DNA of 64,000 bases from Candidatus Pantoea soli (GTDB taxonomy: Bacteria > Pseudomonadota > Gammaproteobacteria > Enterobacterales > Enterobacteriaceae): NCBI RefSeq assembly GCF_007833795.1, contig NZ_CP032702.1, forward strand, positions 3,348,001 through 3,412,000, written 5' to 3'. The notes beneath the pieces were generated by a model, which had not been told where the DNA came from, made no database searches, and saw only the letters and a list, made by a program, of their open reading frames with translations. The position numbers and the translations under genes are program-made. Positions 21,123-33,768 of the stretch are shown here, piece by piece. Position 1 is the first letter of the stretch. Each line of letters begins with the position of its first letter.

Positions 21123-22301
21123 ATGTCGCAACGCCCAACCGTAAAAAGGGATTTTTCGTTCGGTAATCCTACGGTTCGCGCCTGGCTTTACCAGATTATC
21201 GCGATTGTGGCCGTGGTCGCGGTTGTGGGATACCTGATCCACAATACCGTTATCAATCTGGCCAATCGCGGCATTACTTCCGGCTTTGGATTTCTGGAGC
21301 GCAGTGCCGGATTCGGCATCGTCCAGCATCTGATCGCCTACACCGAGGGTGATACTTACGCCCGTGTGTTTCTGGTGGGACTGACCAACACGCTGCTGGT
21401 TTCTGCGCTCTGTATTGTTTTCGCGTCGATACTGGGGTTTGCCATTGGTCTGGCCCGTCTCTCCGATAACTGGCTGCTGCGTAAGCTATCAACCATTTAT
21501 ATCGAGACCTTCCGCAATATTCCGCCGCTGCTGCAAATCTTCTTCTGGTACTTTGCCGTACTGCGTAACCTGCCCGGCCCGCGCCAGGCGCTGAACGCTT
21601 TCGATCTGGCCTTTGTCAGCAATCGCGGACTCTATATTCCGTGGCCAGAGTATGCGCCCGGCACCTGGCCGTTCGTGATTGCGCTGGCGCTGGCAGCGCT
21701 CGCCAGCCTGGCGCTGTTTCGCTTCAACCGCAAACACCAGCTCAGGACCGGCCAGCTGCGCCGTACCTGGCCGGCAGCCGCGGCCCTGCTTGTGCTGTTG
21801 CCGCTGATCGCACATACCCTGTTTGGTGCAGCCACGCACTGGGATGTGCCGGAACTGCGCGGGTTTAACTTCCGCGGCGGCTTCGCCATGATCCCGGAGC
21901 TGGCAGCGCTGACGCTGGCGCTGTCGATCTATACCTCCTCTTTCATCGCGGAAGTGATTCGCGCCGGTATCCAGTCGGTTCCGCAGGGCCAGAGTGAAGC
22001 GGCACGTTCGCTGGGCCTGCCTAATCCGGTGACGCTGCGCCAGGTCATTATCCCGCAGGCAATGCGGGTGATTATCCCGCCGCTGACCAGCCAGTACCTG
22101 AACATCGTCAAGAACTCCTCGCTGGCGGCTGCCATTGGCTATCCGGACATGGTGTCGCTGTTTGCCGGTACGGTACTGAATCAGACCGGTCAGGCGATCG
22201 AAACTATCGCAATCACCATGGCGGTTTATCTGATTATCAGCCTGATTATTTCACTGCTGATGAACCTCTATAACCGCAAAATTGCGCTGGTTGAGCGTTA
22301 A
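21123..22301 (+). CDS. aapQ: General L-amino-acid ABC transporter permease AapQ (YhdX)
   Basis: Inner-membrane permease of the aapJQMP importer. It has 392 residues, long for a His/Glu/Gln-type permease because of an extra segment between early helices, as in AapQ. About eight hydrophobic stretches are seen. The coupling motif EAARSLGLPNPVTLRQVIIP in the C-terminal third contacts the ATPase AapP. It probably pairs with AapM as a heterodimer. aapM starts 15 bp downstream. Confidence 0.95.
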   Translation: MSQRPTVKRDFSFGNPTVRAWLYQIIAIVAVVAVVGYLIHNTVINLANRGITSGFGFLERSAGFGIVQHLIAYTEGDTYARVFLVGLTNTLLVSALCIVFASILGFAIGLARLSDNWLLRKLSTIYIETFRNIPPLLQIFFWYFAVLRNLPGPRQALNAFDLAFVSNRGLYIPWPEYAPGTWPFVIALALAALASLALFRFNRKHQLRTGQLRRTWPAAAALLVLLPLIAHTLFGAATHWDVPELRGFNFRGGFAMIPELAALTLALSIYTSSFIAEVIRAGIQSVPQGQSEAARSLGLPNPVTLRQVIIPQAMRVIIPPLTSQYLNIVKNSSLAAAIGYPDMVSLFAGTVLNQTGQAIETIAITMAVYLIISLIISLLMNLYNRKIALVER

Positions 22302-22316
22302 GAGAACGGGATTACT

Positions 22317-23417
22317 ATGTCTGTTACCACACACGAAACACCGCCGGTGGCGAATAATCCGCTCAGTAAAGCGTGGCTCTGGGCGCGTAAAAATCTCTTC
22401 TCCAGCTGGCTGAATACCCTGTTGACGCTGCTTAGCCTGTGGATTATCTGGAGCGTGATTCCGCCTGCGCTCAACTGGCTGATTTTCCAGGCCAACTGGC
22501 TGGGCGAAACCCGTGCCGACTGCACCAAAGAAGGTGCCTGCTGGGTGTTTATCCATGCCCGCTTTGGCCAGTTTATGTATGGGCTCTATCCGCATGAGCT
22601 GCGCTGGCGCATTAATCTGGCGCTGGTGATAGGTCTGCTGTCGATCGTGCCGATGTTTATCAGAACGCTGCCGCGCCGCGGTCGTTATATCGCCTGCTGG
22701 GCGGTGATCTATCCGCTCACGGTGTGGCTGCTGATGTACGGCGGCTATTTTGGCCTTGAGCGCGTGGAGACCCGCCAGTGGGGCGGCCTGACGCTGACGC
22801 TGATCATTGCCTCTGTCGGCATCGCCGGCGCGCTGCCTTTGGGGATCCTGCTGGCGCTGGGCCGGCGCTCAAAAATGCCCGTGGTGCGCACGCTGTCGGT
22901 GATCTTTATTGAGTTCTGGCGTGGCGTCCCGCTGATCACCGTGCTGTTTATGTCTTCAGTCATGCTGCCGCTGTTTATGGCGGAAGGCACCACTATCGAT
23001 AAACTGGTACGCGCGCTGGTTGGCGTCATCTTGTTCCAGTCGGCGTATGTGGCGGAAGTTGTGCGCGGCGGATTGCAGGCGCTGCCAAAAGGCCAGTACG
23101 AAGCCGCGGAATCGCTGGCGCTGGGCTACTGGAAAACGCAGGCGCTGGTGATTTTACCGCAGGCGCTCAAGCTCACTATTCCGGGCCTGGTGAATACCAT
23201 AATTGCGCTGTTCAAAGATACCAGCCTGGTGATCATCATCGGCCTGTTTGATCTGTTCAGTAGCGTGCAGCAGGCCACTGTCGATCCCACCTGGCTGGGA
23301 ATGTCGACAGAGGGCTATGTCTTTGCCGCACTGGTCTACTGGATTTTCTGTTTTAGCATGTCGCGCTATAGCCAGTATCTGGAGAAGCGCTTTCACACCG
23401 GGCGTAAATCGCACTGA
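22317..23417 (+). CDS. aapM: General L-amino-acid ABC transporter permease AapM (YhdY)
   Basis: Second permease of the importer, 366 residues. Helices are spread over the chain with a polar loop ([10 protein letters not shown]) after the first. The EAA-type coupling loop reads [20 protein letters not shown] near residues 262-281. The C-terminus [13 protein letters not shown] is basic and cytoplasmic. The gene lies between aapQ (15 bp) and aapP (8 bp). Confidence 0.95.
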   Translation: MSVTTHETPPVANNPLSKAWLWARKNLFSSWLNTLLTLLSLWIIWSVIPPALNWLIFQANWLGETRADCTKEGACWVFIHARFGQFMYGLYPHELRWRINLALVIGLLSIVPMFIRTLPRRGRYIACWAVIYPLTVWLLMYGGYFGLERVETRQWGGLTLTLIIASVGIAGALPLGILLALGRRSKMPVVRTLSVIFIEFWRGVPLITVLFMSSVMLPLFMAEGTTIDKLVRALVGVILFQSAYVAEVVRGGLQALPKGQYEAAESLALGYWKTQALVILPQALKLTIPGLVNTIIALFKDTSLVIIIGLFDLFSSVQQATVDPTWLGMSTEGYVFAALVYWIFCFSMSRYSQYLEKRFHTGRKSH

Positions 23418-23425
23418 GGTTTTAC

Positions 23426-24187
23426 ATGACACAAACTATGACAAATGCCGCTAACGCGATGATGATTACGCTGGAAAACGTGAATAAGTGGTACGGGCAA
23501 TTTCATGTCCTGAAAGACATCAACCTGCAGGTAAAACCACGTGAGCGCATTGTGCTGTGCGGCCCTTCCGGCTCCGGCAAATCCACGACCATCCGCTGCA
23601 TCAACCATCTGGAAGCGCATCAGCAGGGACGTATTGTAGTAGATGGCATCCACCTGAATGACGATGTACGGAATATTGAACGCGTGCGAACCGAAGTCGG
23701 GATGGTGTTTCAGCACTTCAACTTATTCCCTCACCTGACCGTGCTGCAGAACTGCACGCTGGCACCGGTGTGGGTGCGTAAAATGCCGAAGAAAGAGGCT
23801 GAAGACCTGGCAATGCACTATCTGCAGCGTGTGCGCATTGCTGAGCATGCGCATAAGTTTCCCGGCCAGCTTTCAGGCGGGCAGCAGCAACGCGTGGCCA
23901 TTGCCCGATCGCTGTGCATGAAGCCAAAAATTATGCTGTTCGACGAGCCGACTTCGGCACTGGATCCGGAAATGGTAAAAGAGGTGCTCGATACCATGAT
24001 TGGTCTGGCAGAAGATGGCATGACGATGCTGTGCGTGACGCACGAAATGGGCTTTGCCCGGACGGTGGCAGACCGGGTGATCTTTATGGATCGCGGAGAG
24101 ATTGTTGAAATGGCGCCCCCGCAGGAGTTCTTCGCTAACCCGCGCTCTGAACGCACTCGCGCTTTTCTGTCGCAGGTCATTCACTGA
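23426..24187 (+). CDS. aapP: General L-amino-acid ABC transporter ATPase AapP (YhdZ)
   Basis: ATP-binding subunit, 253 residues. Walker A is GPSGSGKS at residues 46-53, the signature LSGGQQQR is near residue 150, and Walker B with the catalytic glutamate is IMLFDEP. The H-loop lies in CVTHEMGFA. The C-terminal residues from about [13 protein letters not shown] to the stop are repeated downstream in three degenerate copies. The gene itself is intact and ends in a normal terminator. It is the last gene of the operon. Confidence 0.97.
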   Translation: MTQTMTNAANAMMITLENVNKWYGQFHVLKDINLQVKPRERIVLCGPSGSGKSTTIRCINHLEAHQQGRIVVDGIHLNDDVRNIERVRTEVGMVFQHFNLFPHLTVLQNCTLAPVWVRKMPKKEAEDLAMHYLQRVRIAEHAHKFPGQLSGGQQQRVAIARSLCMKPKIMLFDEPTSALDPEMVKEVLDTMIGLAEDGMTMLCVTHEMGFARTVADRVIFMDRGEIVEMAPPQEFFANPRSERTRAFLSQVIH

Positions 24188-24206
24188 TCCGCAGGCTTAC
24201 CCTACT

Positions 24207-24238
24207 AACCTCTGGCTGCCGGCCAGAGGTTTTTTTTA
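24207..24238 (+). terminator. Intrinsic terminator of the aapJQMP operon
   Basis: CCTCTGGC and GCCAGAGG form an 8-bp stem followed by eight T residues, 20 bp past the aapP stop. Degenerate versions recur in each of the three downstream repeat copies. Confidence 0.9.
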
Positions 24239-24240
24239 CC

Positions 24241-24397
24241 TGATGGGTCGCGGAGAGCCTGCTGAAATGGCGCCACTGCAGGTGTGTTTCGTTAACCCGC
24301 GATCTGAGCGTATACGTGCCTTGCTGTTGCAGGTGATTCGCTGAGTTGCGGGTCCGGCAAGACTAACCTCTGGCTTATGGACCAGAGGTTTTTTGCC
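24241..24397 (+). pseudogene. Tandem copy 1 of the aapP 3' end plus terminator
   Basis: 157 bp matching the last 33 or so codons of aapP, its stop codon and its terminator. The matching anchor TCGCGGAGAG is at 24248, 157 bp after the one in aapP (24091). Its own frame is still open: GEPAEMAPLQVCFVNPRSER, then a TGA at the equivalent place. The phase differs from aapP because 157 is not a multiple of three. There is no start codon with a ribosome site, so expression is unlikely. Its terminator keeps a 9-bp stem and six T residues (24365-24394). Confidence 0.85.
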
Positions 24398-24551
24398 TGA
24401 GGGGTCGCGGAGAGCCTGTGAAATGGCGCCAGTGCAGGCGTGATTCGCTAACCCGGGCTCTGAACGTATACGTGCCTTGCTGTTGCAGGTGATTCGCTGA
24501 GTTGCGGGTCCGGCAATACCAACCTCTGGCTGCCGGCCAGCGTTTTTCGCC
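24398..24551 (+). pseudogene. Tandem copy 2 of the aapP 3' end plus terminator
   Basis: About 154 bp with the anchor at 24405. It has lost one base relative to copy 1 (GCCTGTGAAA for GCCTGCTGAAA) and carries a TGA in the middle of the coding part (GCGTGATTCG for TGTGTTTCG). Downstream it is almost identical to copy 1, including the changed last codons (CTGTTGCAGGTGATTCGC then TGA). The terminator stem is shortened to CTGGC/GCCAG with five T residues. Confidence 0.82.
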
Positions 24552-24703
24552 TGAGGGGTCGTGGAGAGCTTGCTGAAATGACGCCAGTAAAGGCGTGCTT
24601 CGTTAATTCGCGCTCTGAATGTTTACGCGCTCTGCTGTTGCAAGTGATACGCTGATTTGCGGTTCCGGCAAGACTAACTTCTGGCTGGCGGTCAGCGTTT
24701 TTA
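24552..24703 (+). pseudogene. Tandem copy 3 of the aapP 3' end plus terminator
   Basis: About 152 bp with the anchor at 24559 (TCGTGGAGAG). It is the most diverged copy, yet the coding frame is open again: GELAEMTPVKACFVNSRSE, ending in TGA. The terminator stem is degraded (CTGGCTGGCGGTCAG) but a T-run remains. It ends about 40 bp before the terminator of the opposing rRNA operon. Confidence 0.8.
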
Positions 24704-24739
24704 ATCGGAAGAGGCTGAGAGCATGACAAAAAGAGAAAA

Positions 24740-24770
24740 CAAAAAAGCCCTGAACGCATGTTCAGGGCTT
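24740..24770 (-). terminator. Intrinsic terminator of the rRNA operon
   Basis: On the minus strand AAGCCCTGAA and TTCAGGGCTT pair over 10 bp across a 6-base loop and are followed by a T-run. It lies directly after the distal 5S gene. Confidence 0.92.
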
Positions 24771-24779
24771 TCGTGTTTG

Positions 24780-24899
24780 ATGCCTGGCAGTTCCCTACTC
24801 TCGCATGGGGAGACCCCACACTACCATCGGCGCTACGGCGTTTCACTTCTGAGTTCGGCATGGGGTCAGGTGGGACCACCGCGCTAGTGCCGCCAGGCA
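24780..24899 (-). rRNA. rrfF: 5S ribosomal RNA (distal copy)
   Basis: 120 nt, from TGCCTGGCGG at the 5' end to the complementary CTGCCAGGCAT at the 3' end. It differs from E. coli 5S at only a few positions. It appears identical to the other 5S copy at 25020-25139. It is the last gene of the operon, after tRNA-Thr, the same arrangement as E. coli rrnD. Confidence 0.97.
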
Positions 24900-24931
24900 A
24901 ATTCTTTTTAAACCGAACTCGTGCCTGTAAC

Positions 24932-25007
24932 TGGTGCTGATACCCAGAGTCGAACTGGGGACCTCACCCTTACCAAGGGTGCGCTCTACCAACTGAGCCA
25001 TATCAGC
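24932..25007 (-). tRNA. thrV: tRNA-Thr (GGT)
   Basis: 76 nt with an encoded CCA end. The anticodon GGT sits in CTTGGTAAG. The acceptor stem is GCTGATA/TATCAGC and the T-loop is GTTCGACTC. The sequence matches E. coli thrV from memory. It lies between two identical 5S genes. Confidence 0.97.
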
Positions 25008-25019
25008 ACACTTAAATAG

Positions 25020-25139
25020 ATGCCTGGCAGTTCCCTACTCTCGCATGGGGAGACCCCACACTACCATCGGCGCTACGGCGTTTCACTTCTGAGTTCGGCA
25101 TGGGGTCAGGTGGGACCACCGCGCTAGTGCCGCCAGGCA
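25020..25139 (-). rRNA. rrfD: 5S ribosomal RNA (proximal copy)
   Basis: 120 nt. It appears identical to the distal 5S copy and lies 95 bp downstream of the 23S 3' end. With the distal copy it forms a direct repeat around tRNA-Thr. Confidence 0.97.
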
Positions 25140-25234
25140 GATTCTGTTTCGTCCGCGCCGCCGAAGCCGCGCAGACCAGTCCGTGAACAAGGCTGAAAAT
25201 TTTTCCGGGTACCGCAAAACGCCTCTGGCGTTGT

Positions 25235-28139
<2,905 letters not shown>

Positions 28140-28264
28140 TCACAACCCACAGGCGTTTTGCGCATGTGAATCGCGAAAATCTCGGACCCGGACGCTCCGC
28201 ACTTATTTCCTGTTACGGGGAAATACGCGGCGCGTTCGTTTCAAATTTTCAGCTTGTTCCGGAT

Positions 28265-28276
28265 TGTTAAAGAGCA
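28265..28276 (-). promoter_or_regulatory. boxA antitermination element in the 16S-23S spacer
   Basis: TGCTCTTTAACA on the minus strand, the consensus boxA, between tRNA-Glu and 23S. It recruits the NusB-S10 antitermination complex. Confidence 0.8.
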
Positions 28277-28349
28277 AATACTTCGCAGTATGCTTATGCA
28301 GCACACTCTGAAGTATTAAAGGCAACGTCTTTCACTCATTACCAGCAAA

Positions 28350-28425
28350 TGGCGTCCCCTAGGGGATTCGAACCCCTGTTACCGCCGTGAAAGGGCGGTG
28401 TCCTAGGCCTCTAGACGAAGGGGAC
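28350..28425 (-). tRNA. gltU: tRNA-Glu (TTC), rRNA spacer tRNA
   Basis: 76 nt including CCA. The acceptor stem is GTCCCCT/AGGGGAC and the anticodon TTC sits in CTTTCACG. It is the only tRNA between 16S and 23S. The D-loop region reads GAGGCCTAGGACACC, one base different from the E. coli gene as I remember it. E. coli rrnD at this locus carries tRNA-Ile and tRNA-Ala instead. The symbol is by analogy. Confidence 0.96.
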
Positions 28426-28467
28426 ACTGAAGTCTCATTCGTAAGACGCTTTGCTCGTTACTTTTCT

Positions 28468-28490
28468 ATCAGACAATCTGTGTGAGCACT
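28468..28490 (-). other. RNase III processing arm flanking 16S
   Basis: On the transcribed strand AGTGCTCACACAGATTGTCT is complementary to the leader segment near 30182-30202, with one small mismatch. The two arms would close a long stem around 16S rRNA, the usual RNase III substrate. Confidence 0.7.
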
Positions 28491-28511
28491 GCGCGGGAAG
28501 GTATCTTCAGG

Positions 28512-30053
<1,542 letters not shown>

Positions 30054-30206
30054 AAAGTTTGATTTGCTGCAACGAGTGCAGCGATGCTCTGTGAATTAAA
30101 CTTCGTAATGAATTACGTGTTCACTCAGCAGAGTCTTGATATTTTTTCAAGCCCGGAGGCTTGTGATATCAATCCCGTGAGTGCCCACACAGATTGTCTG
30201 ATAAAT

Positions 30207-30218
30207 TGTTAAAGAGCG
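30207..30218 (-). promoter_or_regulatory. boxA antitermination element in the rRNA leader
   Basis: CGCTCTTTAACA on the minus strand, one base from consensus, about 40 bp downstream of the P2 start point. Confidence 0.75.
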
Positions 30219-30257
30219 GTGCGACGCGGCGTACTGCCTGCTGTCGCGAGGTGGCGT

Positions 30258-30285
30258 ATATTACGCTTTCCTCCTTCAGAGTCAA
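30258..30285 (-). promoter_or_regulatory. rRNA promoter P2
   Basis: TTGACT (30280-30285) and TAATAT (30258-30263) are 16 bp apart on the minus strand, followed by ACGCCACC. It lies about 120 bp downstream of P1. Confidence 0.8.
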
Positions 30286-30378
30286 CCTCTTTTTCAGAGG
30301 TTTTTCTCCGGCGGGGTGAATCGCTTCACGCCCTGCTGAGCCGCCTGCGTTGCCGCTTTGCCGTCTCAGTGGTGGCGC

Positions 30379-30406
30379 ATTATAGGGATCCGGATTTTTT
30401 GCACAA
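30379..30406 (-). promoter_or_regulatory. rRNA promoter P1
   Basis: TTGTGC (30401-30406) and TATAAT (30379-30384) are 16 bp apart. They are followed by GCGCCACCACTGAGACGG, almost the E. coli rrn P1 discriminator and start region. A T-run upstream (A-run on the minus strand) fits an UP element. The GC-rich discriminator predicts stringent control. Confidence 0.9.
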
Positions 30407-30546
30407 CCCCTTTTTTCGATCTTTTTTACTGAGTGGCGAGTTTTCACTCTTTTCGCTGCGATCGCGAGCGATCCGCTCAATAATCATCTTGTTTATCAGC
30501 AAAATTCGCCGCACGCTGGCCATACATACACAGAAGGAGAAGGATC

Positions 30547-31101
30547 ATGTCTGTCGCTTTACGACCTTATAAGCAGCATTATCCCCGCACAGGCGATCGC
30601 GTTATGGTAGATGACAGCAGCGTGGTCGTCGGGAATGTGCTACTTGCTGATGACGTCAGCATCTGGCCACTGGTGGCGATTCGCGGTGATGTAAACCAGG
30701 TCGTTATCGGTAAAAGAAGTAATATTCAGGACGGCAGCGTATTACACGTTACACATAAATCGGCCAGCAACCCGGAAGGGCATCCGCTGATTATCGGCGA
30801 GGACGTCACGGTCGGACATAAAGCGATGCTGCACGGCTGCCATATTGGCAATCGTGTACTGGTGGGGATGGGATCGATCGTACTGGATGGCGCGATCATC
30901 GAAGATGATGTGATGATTGGTGCCGGTAGTCTGGTGCCACCCGGAAAACGTCTGGAGAGCGGCTTTCTCTATTTAGGCAGCCCGGTAAAGCAGGTGCGAC
31001 CGCTCAGCGAGGCTGAGATTGCCGGCCTGCTCTATTCAGCCGGCAATTACGTTGGCTGGAAAGATGAGTATCTGCGTCAGGATAACCATACCCAACCCTG
31101 A
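30547..31101 (+). CDS. yrdA: Gamma-class carbonic anhydrase-like protein YrdA
   Basis: Left-handed beta-helix hexapeptide protein of the gamma-carbonic anhydrase/PaaY family; its physiological substrate is not settled. It has 184 residues, the E. coli length. Repeats such as VVIGKRSNIQDGS, LIIGEDVTVGHKAML and VLVGMGSIVLDGAIIEDDV are clear. Metal-binding histidines lie in VLHVTH and TVGHKAMLHGC. Its last 25 bp overlap the 3' end of yrdB on the other strand. Confidence 0.96.
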   Translation: MSVALRPYKQHYPRTGDRVMVDDSSVVVGNVLLADDVSIWPLVAIRGDVNQVVIGKRSNIQDGSVLHVTHKSASNPEGHPLIIGEDVTVGHKAMLHGCHIGNRVLVGMGSIVLDGAIIEDDVMIGAGSLVPPGKRLESGFLYLGSPVKQVRPLSEAEIAGLLYSAGNYVGWKDEYLRQDNHTQP

Positions 31102-31325
31102 TCGCTGACCTCTTCTTCACGGATCAGCTGTTCTGCTTCGTCTTCCAGATCCCAGCGATGGGCTGTAAACAGCGCCATCGCTTCTCCCGCACCGTAGCGT
31201 GAACGCAGCCTTTCCAGAGTAATGGCACAGGTCAGTCCCATGCCATTCACCAGCACCGGAAAGATGACCGCCTGCTGAGCCGCATCCCAGCTTTCGCAAT
31301 CGGGAAACTGAATAGCCTGATTCAT
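31077..31325 (-). CDS. yrdB: YrdB, DUF1488 family protein
   Basis: 82 residues of unknown function, similar in size to E. coli YrdB. It is acidic, with [15 protein letters not shown] near the start and [13 protein letters not shown] at the end. It overlaps aroE by 4 bp (ATGA) and the convergent yrdA by 25 bp, so the two reading frames end inside each other. Confidence 0.9.
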   Translation of the reverse strand: MNQAIQFPDCESWDAAQQAVIFPVLVNGMGLTCAITLERLRSRYGAGEAMALFTAHRWDLEDEAEQLIREEEVSDQGWVWLS

Positions 31326-32140
31326 GACTGCATGGCCTGCTGCAGATGGGCAATCACCGGCGTGATGTCAGGCATCACGTTATGCCATAACTGAAATGCG
31401 TGAGCCGCCTGCCCCACCAGCATTCCCGTTCCGTCGGCCAGTTGTAGCGCACCGTGCTGCTGACACCACTGCAGAAACGGCGTCAGTCCCTGCTGATAAA
31501 ACATATCGTAGCAGCACACTTCTCCGCTTATCAGCGAATCGGGTAAGAGCGGCACTTTGCCTTCTACGCCGCTGGACGTCGCATTGATAACCAAATCAAA
31601 AGTTTGTCCCGCCAGCTGAGAAAACGTCAGCGCTTGTATCTCGCCGCAATGCTGAAAAACCTCGGCCAGCTGCTGTGCACGCTCAACCGTGCGGTTGACC
31701 ACCACCAGCGAGCAATTCAATGAAAGCAGGGGCAGGATGACACCGCGTGCGGCACCGCCGGCACCCACCAGCAGGATACGATTGCCAGGATGGATCATCT
31801 GCAAACGCTGCAGATCGCTCAACAGGCCAATGCCATCGGTGTTATCACCAAACACTGTGCCGTCGGCGTTTTTCTTCAGGGTATTAACGGCTCCGGATAA
31901 CGCAGCACGTTCACTCAGCGTATCCGCAAGCTCCCAGGCCTGCTGCTTAAACGGTAATGTTACGTTGCAGCCTTTTCCGCCGGCAGCAAAGAAGTCGGTT
32001 ATGGCGCGGGGAAAAGCGTCAAGGGGCGCACAGACGCGCCCATAGGTATGCTCAATACCGGTTTGCCGGGCAAACATGGCATGAATCAGAGGCGATTTAC
32101 TGTGGGCAATGGGGTTGCCAAAAACTGCATATTGTTCCAT
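31322..32140 (-). CDS. aroE: Shikimate dehydrogenase (NADP+)
   Basis: Reduces 3-dehydroshikimate to shikimate, step 4 of the shikimate pathway, downstream of AroQ. The frame also opens with a TTG at 32143, but ATG at 32140 gives [17 protein letters not shown] and 272 residues, the E. coli length. The catalytic lysine is in [12 protein letters not shown] and the aspartate in DNTDGIGLL. The NADP-binding loop is GAGGAARG. It starts 3 bp after the tsaC stop and overlaps yrdB by 4 bp. Confidence 0.98.
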   Translation of the reverse strand: MEQYAVFGNPIAHSKSPLIHAMFARQTGIEHTYGRVCAPLDAFPRAITDFFAAGGKGCNVTLPFKQQAWELADTLSERAALSGAVNTLKKNADGTVFGDNTDGIGLLSDLQRLQMIHPGNRILLVGAGGAARGVILPLLSLNCSLVVVNRTVERAQQLAEVFQHCGEIQALTFSQLAGQTFDLVINATSSGVEGKVPLLPDSLISGEVCCYDMFYQQGLTPFLQWCQQHGALQLADGTGMLVGQAAHAFQLWHNVMPDITPVIAHLQQAMQS

Positions 32141-32143
32141 CAA

Positions 32144-32719
32144 TTAACCCTGACGAATGAGTTCACCGCTAATCGCGTCACGTATTTCAGAGGGATTACG
32201 TCGTCCGCCTGTTTCCGCCTGCAAGACCGGAAATTGCGGGCCAAACTGCAGCGCTACCTCAGCAGCAGTGCGGCACGGCGGCTCGCCAGAGAGATTAGCG
32301 CTGGTTGAAACCAGCGGTTTGCCGAAGCCACGGCACAGCGCCTGAACATCCGGATGATCGCTGACGCGCACCGCCAGCGAATCAAACCGCCCTGTCAGCC
32401 AGCGCGGCGTCTGCGGTAACGCCGGCACCACATAAGTGACCGGACCGGGCCAGCTGGCAAACATGCGCTCCCGTTGCTCTGCGGACAGTGCGTGATCGGC
32501 AATATAAGGCAGTAACTGCGTGTAATCGGCAGCAATCAAAATCAGCCCCTTTTCAACCGGACGCTGTTTCAGAGCCAGCAACGCCATGACGGCGCTTTCA
32601 CTATCCGGATCACATCCCAGTCCGAATACCGCTTCGGTGGGATAGGCAATCACCTGCTGCTGGTGAAGTTGATCGATGCAGAAGTCGAGGCTTCCTGGTG
32701 AATGCATACTTTGTTTCAT
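32144..32719 (-). CDS. tsaC: Threonylcarbamoyl-AMP synthase
   Basis: Makes threonylcarbamoyl-adenylate from threonine, bicarbonate and ATP for the t6A37 modification of ANN-decoding tRNAs. It has 191 residues (E. coli 190). The YrdC fold signature reads [18 protein letters not shown], then [13 protein letters not shown] and [12 protein letters not shown]. It overlaps yrdD by 4 bp and precedes aroE by 3 bp. Confidence 0.98.
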   Translation of the reverse strand: MKQSMHSPGSLDFCIDQLHQQQVIAYPTEAVFGLGCDPDSESAVMALLALKQRPVEKGLILIAADYTQLLPYIADHALSAEQRERMFASWPGPVTYVVPALPQTPRWLTGRFDSLAVRVSDHPDVQALCRGFGKPLVSTSANLSGEPPCRTAAEVALQFGPQFPVLQAETGGRRNPSEIRDAISGELIRQG

Positions 32720-33270
32720 GATGACTCTTCATTGCGGGCAACGGCTTTGCCGCAGCGTTTGCTGGCGCAGAAGCGCTTCATGCCCTGGGCTGTTTTCTTT
32801 TCAATCAGTAATGGAAACTGGCAATGGGGACAGACGCCTTCAACAGGCGTGGCATTGACGGCAAACTGACATTCAGGATAGCGATCGCACGCGTGAAAGG
32901 TTTTGCCATAGCGCGAACGACGTTGCACCAGTTTACCGCTGGCGCACTGCGGGCAAGCAATGGCCGTTTCGTCTGGCTTATCGATGGTTTCGGTATAGTC
33001 GCAGTCCGGATAGTGGCTGCAGCCTACGAACATACCAAACCGCCCCTGGCGCAAGACTTTATCTGCACCGCACTGTGGGCAGGCGTGGCCTTCCAGCACT
33101 TTAACAACGTGCCCGTCGCCCTGCGCTTTTAGCGGCCGGATATAGTCACAGGTGGGGTAATTCACACACCCCAGGAAAGGGCCATGTTTTCCGCTGCGTA
33201 TGACCAGTTCTGCCCCGCAAGCGGGGCAGGGATCGTGTTTACGCACGGTGAAAAGTGCTGGTTTACTCAT
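32716..33270 (-). CDS. yrdD: YrdD, topoisomerase-type zinc-finger protein
   Basis: Protein of unknown role built from three or four zinc ribbons of the type found at the C-terminus of topoisomerase I. The motifs are CPACGAEL with [15 protein letters not shown] with [15 protein letters not shown] with CDRYPEC, and a final CPHCQFP with CASKRC. ATG at 33270 gives [13 protein letters not shown] and 184 residues (E. coli 180); the in-frame TTG nine bases earlier is less likely. It overlaps tsaC by 4 bp. Confidence 0.93.
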   Translation of the reverse strand: MSKPALFTVRKHDPCPACGAELVIRSGKHGPFLGCVNYPTCDYIRPLKAQGDGHVVKVLEGHACPQCGADKVLRQGRFGMFVGCSHYPDCDYTETIDKPDETAIACPQCASGKLVQRRSRYGKTFHACDRYPECQFAVNATPVEGVCPHCQFPLLIEKKTAQGMKRFCASKRCGKAVARNEESS

Positions 33271-33294
33271 AGAACCCAATGCATTAATCGCAAA

Positions 33295-33768
33295 TTAATG
33301 CAGCATACCTTCATTGACGTCGAATAACAGTTCTTCCATTTGCTGATAGGCATTTTCACATCCGGGAATGTTAAACAACACCATCAGCACCACCCATTTG
33401 AGATCTTCCAGATCGAATTCCAGGGTATCAAGGGCCATGACCCGCTCGATGACCATTTCGCGCGTTTCCATATTCAGCACCTGGATCTGCTCCAGAAACA
33501 GAACGAAACCGCGGCATTCGGCATCCAGACGCTGGCTTTCCTCTTCCGTGTAGATTCGCATTGAGAGCGGATCGTTAGCCAGCAGTACTGGCGCAACCAG
33601 CCCATCCTGATAGTCCGCTAATCGTTCAAGCCAATTCAACGCATTGTAGATATCTTCGCGATGAAAACCGGCATCGGTTAAATCATCGGTCAATTTATCC
33701 TGGTCAACGCGCATTTCCGCTTCGTTGTGGATATAAGTCTCAAACAAGTACATAAGTACGTCGAACAT
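33295..33768 (-). CDS. smg: Smg, DUF494 family protein
   Basis: 157 residues, the E. coli length. An acidic helical protein whose function is not established. It begins [19 protein letters not shown]. It overlaps the dprA 3' end by 29 bp, which suggests coupled translation. The dprA-smg order is conserved in enterics. Confidence 0.95.
   Translation of the reverse strand: MFDVLMYLFETYIHNEAEMRVDQDKLTDDLTDAGFHREDIYNALNWLERLADYQDGLVAPVLLANDPLSMRIYTEEESQRLDAECRGFVLFLEQIQVLNMETREMVIERVMALDTLEFDLEDLKWVVLMVLFNIPGCENAYQQMEELLFDVNEGMLH

Larger units (their letters stand above)
30054..30546. other. rRNA promoter-leader region and yrdA upstream region
   Basis: 493 bp between the divergent 16S and yrdA. 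From the 16S side it holds the leader with boxA and the RNase III arm, P2, P1 and a T/A-rich upstream tract. The last 100 bp or so before yrdA contain its ribosome site (GAAGGAGAAGG) and no promoter that I can call with confidence. Confidence 0.7.

Noticed and set aside
24102..24344. An 80-codon frame running from the end of aapP into repeat copy 1
   Set aside because: It begins out of frame inside aapP and only becomes in-frame with the repeat by chance; no ribosome site.
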